DNA of 64,000 nucleotides from an uncultured Clostridia bacterium (GCA_934465535.1 CAKSKV010000004.1:47557-111556), one strand, 5' to 3'. Counted from the stretch's first letter, positions 8,491-17,184 are shown. Program-made: numbers and translations. The notes: generated by a model not told the origin, from the sequence alone.

Positions 8491-10965
8491 ATGACAAAGG
8501 AAATGCCGGGGTCGCTTAAGACGGCCCTCAAAAACGACGGCTGTGAGGCCAAGGCGTGGGCGTGCGCAGACCTCGGGCAGGGAACAGACTGCGGGGAGCA
8601 CTCCCGTGAAGAAAACATATATACCGTGCTTACGCAGGACAGCCTGCTTATATACAAAGCGCAAAGACGGGAAAAATGCCGTACATATTCGGGATATTTT
8701 GAAAAACGGGCGCATATGAAGGCGGCTATACAGCCGGAAACCCCGGTGCTCAGCGCACGGTATATGCTGTCCTCTCTGGGAAACCCCAAAACGGAGAATC
8801 TGGTGGCGGGCGGCTGCCTTACGGTGGAAAAGGACGGCGTGCGGCATCTTGTATGCGTGTTTTCCGGGCAGTATCTGCGCCCGATGACCCGCTTCTGCGC
8901 CGCTCTTGAAAAGGTATGCGCGCTTAACAGCGCGGAGGATAAGCCCCAAGACGGGGGTGCGCCCCGCCCCTCAATGCCCGCAAGACACGGCGGTCCCGGC
9001 GGACCAGGTGGTCCGGGTGGTCCGGGAGGACCGGGAGGGCCCGGTGGTCCGGGCGGACCCGGGGGGCCGGACGGCGAGGAGGACGATGAGGTGCCCTGCT
9101 GCCCCAAATGCGGCATGCCCTACCCCGAACGCGACCGCAGGATATGCCCGCACTGTATGGACAGACGCTCGGTATTTATGCGGGTGCTGGGCTATTTTGC
9201 CCCGTTTAAGAAGCAGCTGATAATAATGATGATTGCCGTACTGCTGGGCACGGCGATGTCCCTTGCGCTGCCCTACTTAAGCGGCACGCTGCTGTTTGAC
9301 CGCGTGCTTTCCAAAAACGAAGCGGCGGCGGCTTTTCTTGAAAGGCTGGGTATTCCCGGGCAGTACATGACCGCGCTGTGGATAGTGGCGGGGCTGATGC
9401 TTGCGGCAAAGCTTATTCAAACGCTGTTTAGCATGGTGCAGGGGCGCATTGTGGCCTCCATAGTGCCCCGGGTGATGAAAAGCATAAAGACCTCCATATT
9501 CGATTCCCTCGGAAGGCTGTCGGTGTCCTTCTTTGCGCGCCGTCAGACGGGCGGACTGATGACCCGCATAAACGGGGATGCAAACGAGGTAATGGGCTTC
9601 TTTATTGACGGGCTGCCCTTTGTGTTTACTCACGGAGCGTATATTATCTGCTCCATGATAATAATGTTCACGCTTTCCTGGAAGCTGGCCCTTGTGTCGG
9701 TGGTGCTTGTGCCCGCGCTGTTTTATGTGGGCTTTATGATGATGCCCACGCTTTGGCACTACTACGGACGCCGCCACCGCGCCAATCGCTCGCTTAACGC
9801 TCAGATAAACGACAATCTTACCGGCGCGAGGGTGGTTAAGGCCTTCGGACGCGAGGAGGAGGAGGTGCGCCGTTTTCAGAAGGGCAACAGCCGTATGCGC
9901 AGGGCGGAGCTGGATCTTGTGGATTTTGACAACCGCTACTATGCCCTGTTTGTAACGGTGGAGCAGCTGGCGCAGATGGCGGTATGGATAATAGGCTCGA
10001 TCATGCTGCTGGGCAGCGGCGAGATAACCTACGGCGTATTAGTATCCTTTGTGGGATATGTTTCGGCTCTTAGCAATCCGCTTGATTTTATGAGCTTTGC
10101 CATGCGCTGGTGGACGGATTCCATGAACAGCGCTCAGCGCATATTTGAGATACTGGATGCCGTGCCCGAGGTGACGGAAAAGCCGGATGCAATTGAGCTT
10201 AAGGACATAAAGGGACAAGTGGAGATGAGGAATGTCTGCTTTTCCTATGAGCCCAACAAGCCGGTGCTTAAAAACATTTCCTTTACGGCTCCGGCGGGAA
10301 AAATGCTGGGCATAGTGGGACATTCCGGCGCGGGAAAGAGCACGATAGTAAACCTTATATCCCGGCTTTACGATGCCACGGAGGGGCAGGTGCTTATTGA
10401 CGGCATAAATGTAAAGGATGTGACCATTGCCTCTTTGCGGCGCAGCGTGGCCATGGTATCGCAGGAGACATATATATTCATGGGCTCGGTTGCCCAGAAC
10501 ATTGCCTATGCCCGCCCGGACGCTTCCGACGAAGAGATAGTGGCGGCCGCCAAGGCGGCAAGCGCGCACGAATTCATAATGCGTATGCCGGAGGGCTACA
10601 ACACCCTTATAGGCGCATCGGGACGCAGCCTTTCCGGCGGCGAGCGCCAGAGGATAAGCATTGCGCGGGCGATACTTGCAGACCCCAAGATACTTATACT
10701 GGACGAAGCCACGGCCAGCGTGGACACGGAAACCGAGCGCAGCATACAGGATGCGATAGACCGGCTGGTGGTGGGACGCACCACCATAAGCATAGCGCAC
10801 AGGCTTTCCACGCTGCGTGCGGCGGACAGGCTGATAGTTATTGAAAACGGAGAGGTGGCGGAAAGCGGCACTCATGCGGAGCTGGCGCGCGCAAAGGGCG
10901 TATATTTCCGGCTGCTTCAGCTGCAAAGCAAGGCGCTGTCGGTAAGGGGCCTTGACAACAACTGA
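8491..10965 (+). CDS. ABC exporter (fused permease-ATPase) with N-terminal PH-like domain and zinc ribbon
   Basis: The 824-residue protein has four parts. Residues 1-165 form a beta-rich, PH-like domain; 168-193 are Gly-Gly-Pro repeats; then a zinc ribbon with two Cys pairs (CPKCGMPY, ICPHC); then a type IV ABC exporter with six membrane helices (about 245-540) and a nucleotide-binding domain with GHSGAGKST, LSGGERQR and LILDEATASVD. The ATPase motifs are all intact. The ATG at 8491 is chosen because AAGGA lies five bases upstream; in-frame ATGs further upstream lack an SD. It is followed by DUF1854 and a second exporter of the same architecture, so both halves probably form a heterodimer. 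Related exporter/DUF1854 sets are annotated near cyanophycin genes in some proteobacteria (from memory). The substrate is unknown; the 25-residue peptide upstream is a candidate. Confidence 0.85.
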   Translation: MTKEMPGSLKTALKNDGCEAKAWACADLGQGTDCGEHSREENIYTVLTQDSLLIYKAQRREKCRTYSGYFEKRAHMKAAIQPETPVLSARYMLSSLGNPKTENLVAGGCLTVEKDGVRHLVCVFSGQYLRPMTRFCAALEKVCALNSAEDKPQDGGAPRPSMPARHGGPGGPGGPGGPGGPGGPGGPGGPGGPDGEEDDEVPCCPKCGMPYPERDRRICPHCMDRRSVFMRVLGYFAPFKKQLIIMMIAVLLGTAMSLALPYLSGTLLFDRVLSKNEAAAAFLERLGIPGQYMTALWIVAGLMLAAKLIQTLFSMVQGRIVASIVPRVMKSIKTSIFDSLGRLSVSFFARRQTGGLMTRINGDANEVMGFFIDGLPFVFTHGAYIICSMIIMFTLSWKLALVSVVLVPALFYVGFMMMPTLWHYYGRRHRANRSLNAQINDNLTGARVVKAFGREEEEVRRFQKGNSRMRRAELDLVDFDNRYYALFVTVEQLAQMAVWIIGSIMLLGSGEITYGVLVSFVGYVSALSNPLDFMSFAMRWWTDSMNSAQRIFEILDAVPEVTEKPDAIELKDIKGQVEMRNVCFSYEPNKPVLKNISFTAPAGKMLGIVGHSGAGKSTIVNLISRLYDATEGQVLIDGINVKDVTIASLRRSVAMVSQETYIFMGSVAQNIAYARPDASDEEIVAAAKAASAHEFIMRMPEGYNTLIGASGRSLSGGERQRISIARAILADPKILILDEATASVDTETERSIQDAIDRLVVGRTTISIAHRLSTLRAADRLIVIENGEVAESGTHAELARAKGVYFRLLQLQSKALSVRGLDNN
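8992..9069 (+). repeat. (Gly-Gly-Pro)n coding repeat in the exporter linker
   Basis: About eight imperfect 9-base units of the GGT-CCG-GGA type encode residues 168-193 as consecutive GGP triplets. It is a flexible or polyproline-II-like linker between the PH-like domain and the zinc ribbon, and a site prone to length change by slippage. Confidence 0.9.
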
Positions 10966-10983
10966 AAAGGAAGGACAAATTAT

Positions 10984-11652
10984 ATGGAACAGAATGATAT
11001 AAGCACGGAAAACACAGGCCTTGAGAATAACGGCGCCGAAAATACCGGCATTGCCTCTGCGGAGGAGGAAAACACCGCGGCGCAGAAAGGCGCGGGGAAG
11101 CAGGAGGACGATTATCAGAGCATAATAGCGGCGCAGAACGCCAAGGTGGAGCAGATGTTCAGCATATGCTTCCTTACGCCGGAAAACGCCTCCGTGGAGC
11201 GCACGGAGGGCGGGCTGCTGCGCGCGAGGATCAACGGCAAGGACTATCCGCGCATACACCCGGCGCGCTGCTTCCCCTTTACAAGCCCCGACGAATACAT
11301 ATCCCTGCGCGAGGGCACGGGAAACCAGAGCAAGGAAATAGGAATGCTCAGATATATAAACTCATTGGGCGAGGAAACGGCAAAAATCATAAAAGAACAG
11401 CTGGATATGATATATTTTATGCCGGTAATCGAGCATATAAAGAGCATACGGGAGGAATACGGCTATTCCTACTGGGATACCGTTACCGACAGGGGCGAGA
11501 TACGCTTTACCGTGACCATGGGAGGCAACAGCATAATAAAGCTGAGCGATGTGCGCCTGATAATTACCGACCTTGACGGCAACCGCTTTGAAATACCGGA
11601 TACGGAGCGTCTGAGCGGACGGGAGCTGAAAATGCTGGATCTGTATCTGTAA
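10984..11652 (+). CDS. DUF1854 family protein
   Basis: The 222-residue protein has an acidic, low-complexity N-terminus (about 1-45) and then the DUF1854 pattern: an N-terminal beta section (GLLRARINGKDYPRIHPARC), the central SLREGTGNQSKEIGMLRYI, a helical stretch and the end section LIITDLDGNRFEIPDTERLS closing with LDLYL. The family has no established activity that I know. It sits between two ABC exporters of matching architecture, 18 bases after the first, so a soluble partner of the exporter is likely. The GGAAGGA upstream of ATG supports the start. It has no signal peptide or membrane segment, so it acts in the cytoplasm. Confidence 0.85.
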   Translation: MEQNDISTENTGLENNGAENTGIASAEEENTAAQKGAGKQEDDYQSIIAAQNAKVEQMFSICFLTPENASVERTEGGLLRARINGKDYPRIHPARCFPFTSPDEYISLREGTGNQSKEIGMLRYINSLGEETAKIIKEQLDMIYFMPVIEHIKSIREEYGYSYWDTVTDRGEIRFTVTMGGNSIIKLSDVRLIITDLDGNRFEIPDTERLSGRELKMLDLYL

Positions 11653-11685
11653 TGCTCCTTATGCCGTCCGTTTCCGTCCGCCGGG

Positions 11686-11724
11686 CTTGCCGTGCGGACT
11701 TGCGGTGCGGGCTTGCAGTGCGGA
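11686..11724 (+). repeat. Three 13-bp tandem repeats
   Basis: CTTGCCGTGCGGA, CTTGCGGTGCGGG and CTTGCAGTGCGGA follow each other without gaps in the short space between DUF1854 and the second exporter. Function unknown; it could be a protein-binding or slippage site. Confidence 0.85.
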
Positions 11725-11794
11725 CAAAACAAAGGAATGTACATGAAAAACGCGCAAAAATATCCGCGTAAAAACAAAAAAATCGGAGAATATT

Positions 11795-13999
11795 ATGAAT
11801 TTGCTTTATAAGCTGCCCCCGTGCGAGAGCGCGGTGCTGAGCAGCAGCGGGGAGGAGCCTGTATACTGTATTCCCTGCGATATATCAAACGGCCGCATTG
11901 CAAAGGACTGGCTTGCGGTTACAAAAACGCGCGTATTGCTTCTGCGCGGCGGAAAAATCGACCGTCAGGTGATGATAAATACGCTTACGGATGCGCGCTG
12001 CGAGGCGGGCAATGACTGCGGCATGCTGGTGCTTACCGATAAAAACGGGAAGGAAAGCCTGTTTTGCTGCATGACCATGCGTCATGTTGCGCGCTGCGCC
12101 TATGTGGCGCGGGGCATACGCATGCTTGCTCAGGGAAAGACGGCGCGCATGGAATCCGCGGAGGCGGAAAAGACCTGCCCCATATGCGGCCGCGCGCTGC
12201 CCGGAACAAATGTCTGCCCCCACTGCTCGGGCAAGGGGCGTATGCTGCGCAGGATAGGCAGCGTGATAAAGCCCTACAAGGGGCAGTTTATCCTGCTTAC
12301 GCTTTTGATGCTGGCAGTTGCGGGGCTGAACATTTCCCTTGGCTTTATCAACCGATGGCTGGTGGACGGCGTTCTGCTGGCTCCCGGCGCAGCGGTGGCG
12401 GATGCGCTTAAGGTTATAGCCGTTATGGCTGCGGCCACCGCCGCAATGGTGGCGGGCTATATTGTGCGGGAAAAGACGGCGGTAAAGCTGGGGTCGGGCA
12501 TCAGCCTTGATTTAAGAGAGCGGATGTATGTAAAGATCCAGCGCCTGTCCATAAGCTATCTTGGGCGCAAGACCCCCGGCGCGCTTATGAACCGTATGAT
12601 GAACGATACGACGCAGGTGCGCACCTTTATGCAAAACACCTTTGCCTCCATGTTCAACCAGCTTATAATAATGCTTTTTTCCGTTATTGCAATGCTGGTA
12701 ATGGACTGGAAGCTTACCCTTATGTCGGTGGCACTGGTGCCGCTTGTGTTTGTTATATCCACGGTAAGCCGTAAGTATTTCGGAAGGATATTCCGCAAGC
12801 AATGGATTAAAAGCGACGCGGTGGACGGACGGCTTCAGGATGTGCTTTCGGGCATAAGAGTGGTTAAAAGCTTCGGCATGGAGCAGCGGGAAAGCGAGGC
12901 GTTCCGCCGCGGCAACGAGGAAATCGCCCGCTTGAGCGAAAAGAATGAAAAGGCATGGAGCACCATTACTCCGCTGTTTTCCTTCTTTTTCTCCATAGGC
13001 TCGCTGGTTATAACCGTATACGGCGGCGCGGGGATGTTAAGCGGCACCTTTACGGCGGGCGAGATATCCATGTTCACCTTCTTTGCCACCTCGCTTTACG
13101 GTCAGCTTTTGTGGCTGGGAAACCTGCCCCGCACGCTTGTGCAGATGCTTACAAGCCTTGAGCGCATATTCGATGTGCTGGAGGAAAATGAAGAGCTGCC
13201 CCAAAGCGAAAAGCCGGTAAGCAAAAAAATAGAGGGCGCGGTGGTTTTTGAAAATGTGGGCTTTGGCTACAAAAGCTATGAGCCGGTGCTGGAGAATTTC
13301 TCCCTTGAGGTTAAAAAGGGGGAAATGATAGGCCTTGTCGGGGCATCGGGCGCGGGAAAGAGCACTCTTATTAACCTTATAATGCGCATGTACGATGTGG
13401 ACGAGGGGCGTATTCTTATTGACGGCACGGATATACGGGATTTTGATAAGAATTCTCTGCACCGTCAGATAGGCGTGGTGCTTCAGGAGCCGTTCCTTTT
13501 TTCGGGAAGCGTGCTGGACAACATACGCTATTCCAAGCCGGAGGCCTCGCTTGAGGAGGTCATGCGGGCGGCAAAGCTTGCAAACGCTCACGATTTTATA
13601 GTCAGCTTCCCTGACGGCTACAACACCCGCGTGGGAGAAAACGGGCACAATCTTTCCGGCGGCGAGCGTCAGAGGGTGGCCATAGCCCGCGCGATACTCA
13701 ACGACCCCAAAATACTTATTTTGGATGAGGCTACAAGCGCGCTGGATACCGAAACGGAATATCAGATACAGGAGGCGCTTGCCCGTCTTATAAAGGGCAG
13801 AACCACCTTTGCCATAGCGCACAGGCTTTCCACCCTCAGAGGTGCGGACAGGATAGCGGTGCTTAACGGGCATACCCTTGCGGAGCTGGGCTCCCATGAT
13901 GAGCTGCTGCGCAAAAAGGGCATATATTACGGCCTTGTTACGGCGCAGCTGAGCATGGGAAGGGTAAACAGGGACGAAGAACAAAAGACGGCGGTGTAA
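11795..13999 (+). CDS. Second ABC exporter with PH-like domain and zinc ribbon
   Basis: The 734-residue protein repeats the layout of the exporter at 8491 but with a shorter N-terminus: PH-like beta domain (about 1-118), a zinc ribbon (CPICGRALP and CPHC, about 128-148), six membrane helices (about 160-460) and a nucleotide-binding domain with GASGAGKST, LSGGERQR and LILDEATSALD. No GGP linker is present. All ATPase motifs are canonical, so both sites of a heterodimer would be active. SD GGAG lies eight bases before the ATG. The shared PH-like and zinc-ribbon modules are unusual for exporters and probably face the cytoplasm, where they could bind a peptide, the DUF1854 protein or the partner subunit. 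It closes the putative operon; the next gene starts 60 bases later. Confidence 0.85.
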   Translation: MNLLYKLPPCESAVLSSSGEEPVYCIPCDISNGRIAKDWLAVTKTRVLLLRGGKIDRQVMINTLTDARCEAGNDCGMLVLTDKNGKESLFCCMTMRHVARCAYVARGIRMLAQGKTARMESAEAEKTCPICGRALPGTNVCPHCSGKGRMLRRIGSVIKPYKGQFILLTLLMLAVAGLNISLGFINRWLVDGVLLAPGAAVADALKVIAVMAAATAAMVAGYIVREKTAVKLGSGISLDLRERMYVKIQRLSISYLGRKTPGALMNRMMNDTTQVRTFMQNTFASMFNQLIIMLFSVIAMLVMDWKLTLMSVALVPLVFVISTVSRKYFGRIFRKQWIKSDAVDGRLQDVLSGIRVVKSFGMEQRESEAFRRGNEEIARLSEKNEKAWSTITPLFSFFFSIGSLVITVYGGAGMLSGTFTAGEISMFTFFATSLYGQLLWLGNLPRTLVQMLTSLERIFDVLEENEELPQSEKPVSKKIEGAVVFENVGFGYKSYEPVLENFSLEVKKGEMIGLVGASGAGKSTLINLIMRMYDVDEGRILIDGTDIRDFDKNSLHRQIGVVLQEPFLFSGSVLDNIRYSKPEASLEEVMRAAKLANAHDFIVSFPDGYNTRVGENGHNLSGGERQRVAIARAILNDPKILILDEATSALDTETEYQIQEALARLIKGRTTFAIAHRLSTLRGADRIAVLNGHTLAELGSHDELLRKKGIYYGLVTAQLSMGRVNRDEEQKTAV

Positions 14000-14060
14000 A
14001 GAGGCAAGCAGACAGCAAACAGAAAAAAGCATAAAAACATGCATTAAAAGGAGAGGCCTC

Positions 14061-14615
14061 ATGAACTCACGGTATAACCGGACGGAGCTGGGTGAAATGA
14101 AAGCGGCGCAGGGGAAATACCTTTTTTGCCGGGCGGCACATATTCCCCCGACAGAGGCTGCCCGGAATGGGGCTCCAATCGGGATGCGGATACTTTTTAT
14201 CCCGGCGATGAGGGCGGAAGCATAGTGCTTTTCTATACCGACGGCACAAGGGCCGAAATTTTCCTGATATTCTGCTATACGCTTTGGTACGGCAGCTTTT
14301 TTGCGCCCCTTGCCGCACCGTTTTCCGGGCAGGAAAAGCAGGACTGCGCCGCGGAGCTTTTATCGAGCGCGCTTTACAGCAAATGCGCCGGAAAGCGCGA
14401 CGGAATTTGAGCTTATTTTCCGTGCAGGCCCCTTTGCAAAGGGAAGCAGCATGGCATGCAGCATTAACGGCGAAAATGTGCCGTGCGCGGCGGAGGAATA
14501 CGGAGAGGCGGCATGGGGCAGAATACGCGTTACCGTAAAGCCCGGGGCTGTATATGAAATATGCGTTCGCCGCGAAAACGAAAAGGGCAGCGCGGATTTA
14601 AGCGCTGCCGTATAG
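14061..14615 (+). pseudogene. Frameshifted gene of unknown function
   Basis: A good start (AAAAGGAGAGG, ATG at 14061) opens a frame that ends at a TAG by 14225. Conceptual translation continues sensibly in the next frame after a T6 run near 14121-14127 (PGGTYSPDRGCPEWGSNRD, then DADTFYPGDEGG and VLFYTDGTRAEI), and a third frame takes over near 14390 (FELIFRAGPFAKGSS, AWGRIRVTVKPGAVYEI) up to a stop at 14615. Protein-like composition in each piece suggests one former gene with two frameshifts. The WGSNRD/FYPGD/DGTR pattern is reminiscent of large clostridial surface proteins of unknown function. The HExxH gene that starts at 14626 may be the former C-terminal part. Sequencing or assembly error is possible, at least at the T6 run. 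Confidence 0.6.
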
Positions 14616-14625
14616 GAAAAACGGC

Positions 14626-15363
14626 ATGGACTATCTTTATCTTGTGAAAAATGAAGAGGAGCTTGCACGCCTTAAGCGGCAGACGGAGAATATTCCCCCG
14701 CTGCTTGAAGAATATCTTATATTTCTTAAGGAGAATTATCAGGTGTACAACCCTCCGCGCACCGTTGTATGGGCAGATTGCAGCTGCGCAACACATGCAG
14801 TAAGCGAGCTTCCGCTGCCCGCATATACAAATGATGTGCGCACGGTGATAACGCCGGATGTACAGGTGTGGAAACAGCTTTATCTCCGACAGCCGGAATG
14901 CTGCGGGGAAACCTGCGATGCCGTTTGGCTGCGGCAATACTATAACGGCCTTTCGCAGCGGAATATATTACAGCTGTTAGGGCATGAAATGGCGCACCAC
15001 AGCGAGCTGTTTATAGAAGAAGCATATGAAACCGCCATGTGGTTTGAAGAAGGCATGGCGGAATACATAAGCCGTAAATATTTTCTGACTCCGCAGGAAT
15101 ATGCGCTTCAAAAACAGGCAAACGAGCTTATTGTAAAGCTGCATGAGGAAAAACACGGGCCTTTTTCGCTTAAGGATTTTAATTCTTCGTCATACGGCAG
15201 GGATATTGCGTATGTTTTTTACTGCTACTGGAAAAGCTTTTTGGCTGTCGATTCCGCCGTTCAAAAGCACGGCGGCAATGCAGCCGAGGTGTTTGCCGAA
15301 TTTAGGCGCTTTTATGAAGGCGGCGCAGAAGAAAGCCCGAAAAGCTGGCTTAACGCAAACTGA
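14626..15363 (+). CDS. Putative zinc metalloprotease (gluzincin-like, HExxH)
   Basis: The 245-residue protein carries LLGHEMAHHSE, an HExxH zinc site (His119, Glu120, His123), and 17 residues later WFEEGMAEYI, which supplies the third ligand Glu as in gluzincins. There is no signal peptide, so it is cytoplasmic unless it belongs to the broken gene just upstream. The start has only a weak SD (TAGGAA). Substrate unknown. The nearest relatives I can think of are peptidases in the M1/MA clan annotated only as DUF or putative metallopeptidases. A bidirectional terminator follows at 15378. Confidence 0.75.
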   Translation: MDYLYLVKNEEELARLKRQTENIPPLLEEYLIFLKENYQVYNPPRTVVWADCSCATHAVSELPLPAYTNDVRTVITPDVQVWKQLYLRQPECCGETCDAVWLRQYYNGLSQRNILQLLGHEMAHHSELFIEEAYETAMWFEEGMAEYISRKYFLTPQEYALQKQANELIVKLHEEKHGPFSLKDFNSSSYGRDIAYVFYCYWKSFLAVDSAVQKHGGNAAEVFAEFRRFYEGGAEESPKSWLNAN

Positions 15364-15377
15364 ATACGATATGAAAC

Positions 15378-15407
15378 AAAACCCCGGACAAAAGTCCGGG
15401 GTTTTGC
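15378..15407. terminator. Bidirectional terminator
   Basis: AAACCCCGGAC pairs with GTCCGGGGTTT around an AAAA loop, with T-runs in both directions. It separates the convergent metalloprotease and DUF1292 genes. Confidence 0.85.
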
Positions 15408-15427
15408 GCTGGGTTATACGCTCATTA

Positions 15428-15820
15428 TCAGTGGCAATGTCCGCAGGAGCACTCCTCATGTTCGTGCTCATGCTCATGCTCGCAGCCGCAGTCGTCGTGG
15501 TCGTGATCCTCACAGCCGCATCCGCAGCCGCAGGAGGAGCAGGAGCCGCCGCAGGAATGACGCTGCTCAAGCCGATTGATAAGGAAGGGGGTAACCGCCT
15601 CCATTTCTTCATCGGTAGGCATGGTGAAATCGGCGATCTCGCCGTCCTGAATCACCGGCTTCATGATATACATTGCCGGCTCTTCGTCCTCGCCCAGATT
15701 CTCCTCGGGAGTAACAAAAAGGGCGTAATGATCGTCATTGAAGTCAAAAGCGTCTATCATGGCAAGAGGCAGCTCGTTGCCGTTTTCATCCTTGAAGTAC
15801 ATTATCTGATTGTCCTGCAT
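15428..15820 (-). CDS. DUF1292 protein with Cys/His-rich metal-binding tail
   Basis: The first 90 of 130 residues match the small acidic DUF1292 family (QIMYFKDENGNELPL, FVTPEENLGEDEEPAMYI) found throughout Bacillota, function unknown. The last 40 residues are exceptional: runs of Cys-Gly, Asp-His and Glu-His pairs, over ten Cys and over ten His in total. This tail is very likely to bind metal (zinc, nickel or copper), for storage, delivery or sensing. The ATG at 15820 is preceded by AAAGGAT; an in-frame ATG at 15862 has no SD and overlaps the promoter. A promoter is seen just upstream. Confidence 0.85.
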   Translation of the reverse strand: MQDNQIMYFKDENGNELPLAMIDAFDFNDDHYALFVTPEENLGEDEEPAMYIMKPVIQDGEIADFTMPTDEEMEAVTPFLINRLEQRHSCGGSCSSCGCGCGCEDHDHDDCGCEHEHEHEHEECSCGHCH

Positions 15821-15872
15821 TGTGGTTATCCTTTCATAACGGCTTTCCGCCGGAATATTCATTATTGATTAT

Positions 15873-15902
15873 ATTATAACCGCATTTACCGCTTTTGCGC
15901 AA
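15873..15902 (-). promoter_or_regulatory. Promoter of the DUF1292 gene
   Basis: TTGCGC (15902-15897) and TATAAT (15878-15873) are spaced by 18 bases on the minus strand, about 50 bases before the ATG at 15820. Confidence 0.7.
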
Positions 15903-15984
15903 CTTTTTGGAGCGATTTTATTCTTGTTTTACACACGGTTAACATTTTGCCGCCGTTATATGCAGAAAATCGGCGCTGCGGGTG

Positions 15985-17184
15985 TTATTTTTTATCCGCA
16001 GTGCTGTCCGCTGCGCCGTCTTTTTCCTCTGCGGCGCATATGCTGCCGTATATGCATGCCTCCGCGCGTGCATTACTTTCCTCCGCCTGCCCGGTTTGGC
16101 CGTTTTGCTCCGGCGTTCGCCGCAGCGCTGCGGGCAGATGCTCCCGTGCCGATCTTGTAAGCAGAGCAAAGCCCCTCAGTATTAGCCTGCGGGTCTCGGG
16201 GTCGGTCTGCTTGAAGGTGCGCAGTATTTTCATAACGCTCTTTCTGCCGGAAAGCTCGGAAAGCGTAACGGCGTCCGACGAGGACAGCACCATATAGCAG
16301 GTGTCAAAAAAGCTTTTTCGCTCCTCAATACCCATGCCGGATATCCAGTCATTAAGCATATTCCCCACAAATTCAAGGTTCAGCGATTCCGCCCGCTCCA
16401 TCTCTCCCGGAGGGACTACGCGCCAGGAATAAAGATCGTGCTGGCGCAGACCGCGCTCATCCGACAGCACCGCCACCGACTTCTCTCCCGCAGCAAGCAG
16501 CCGCCCTATAACCGAGGACTGCGGCACGAATTTATGTATTCTCGGGGCTATTTCAAGATATTGCGCATCGGCGGTTATTTCCTTAATAAAGCCCGGCCCG
16601 TCAAAATCGTATACGCCGTCTATACGGTTTTTAAGCCGTTTTCCGCTGAAGGCCGCCGCATAAACCGCAAGGTTTCCGCCCTTTGAATGCCCTGCGCATA
16701 TAAGCCTGTGACCGGGCAGCGCCGCCGCCTTCAGGTAGTGCACCGCCTCAAGCTGAGAGGGCACGCGGCAGAAGCTCATATTGAAATCCTCTTTCCACCC
16801 CACAAGGGTGGCATCGGTGCCGCGATAGGCTATAAAAAGCCGCCCGTCCCCAAGAAATATCGTCACAGCGGAAAACTGCTTTTCCGCCGCCGCGTCCGTG
16901 CTGCGGCAATAGCCGCACAATTCCAGCTGTGCAAAGCGCTCATGCTCGGACAGCTCTTCCAGCAGCTGCTTATCGTTTTCCAAAAGGAAGCGCCGCCCCT
17001 GCGGGCTTGCAAGAATAGCCTTTGCGGCATCGCGCAGCTTTACGCGGCTGTTAAATTCCGCAGGCACCGCTCCCTCCATGGGGCAGTATGCAAGGCGGCA
17101 AAGTATAAGCGCATCCATCGGGCAAAGCGGCACCGTGCTCATAGGCAGATCGCCGCGCCATTCTATATAGGAAAAAAGATTCAT
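15985..17184 (-). CDS. DUF2974 (Mbeg1-like) alpha/beta hydrolase
   Basis: The 399-residue protein begins MNLFSYIEWRGDLP, a start typical for the family, and holds the lipase-like elbow ICAGHSKGGNLA with the nucleophilic Ser, preceded by FIAYRGTDATLVGWKEDF as in class 3 lipases. The family is common in gut Clostridia and annotated as Mbeg1-like or DUF2974, after a bile-salt-resistance clone; the natural substrate is not established. There is no signal peptide. The C-terminal 50 residues are low-complexity. GAAAGGGTGA before ATG supports the start. It follows the dCMP deaminase gene by 28 bases, so the two form an operon. Confidence 0.85.
   Translation of the reverse strand: MNLFSYIEWRGDLPMSTVPLCPMDALILCRLAYCPMEGAVPAEFNSRVKLRDAAKAILASPQGRRFLLENDKQLLEELSEHERFAQLELCGYCRSTDAAAEKQFSAVTIFLGDGRLFIAYRGTDATLVGWKEDFNMSFCRVPSQLEAVHYLKAAALPGHRLICAGHSKGGNLAVYAAAFSGKRLKNRIDGVYDFDGPGFIKEITADAQYLEIAPRIHKFVPQSSVIGRLLAAGEKSVAVLSDERGLRQHDLYSWRVVPPGEMERAESLNLEFVGNMLNDWISGMGIEERKSFFDTCYMVLSSSDAVTLSELSGRKSVMKILRTFKQTDPETRRLILRGFALLTRSAREHLPAALRRTPEQNGQTGQAEESNARAEACIYGSICAAEEKDGAADSTADKK

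Noticed and set aside
8193..9116. Minus-strand frame with collagen-like Gly-Pro-Pro repeats
   Set aside because: It is the complement of the GGP tract in the ABC exporter; no SD or promoter, and the exporter frame has clear domains.
11743..11811. 22-codon ORF overlapping the start of the second exporter
   Set aside because: AAAGGA precedes it and it could be a coupled leader, but composition is Lys/Asn-rich and generic; evidence is too weak for a gene call.
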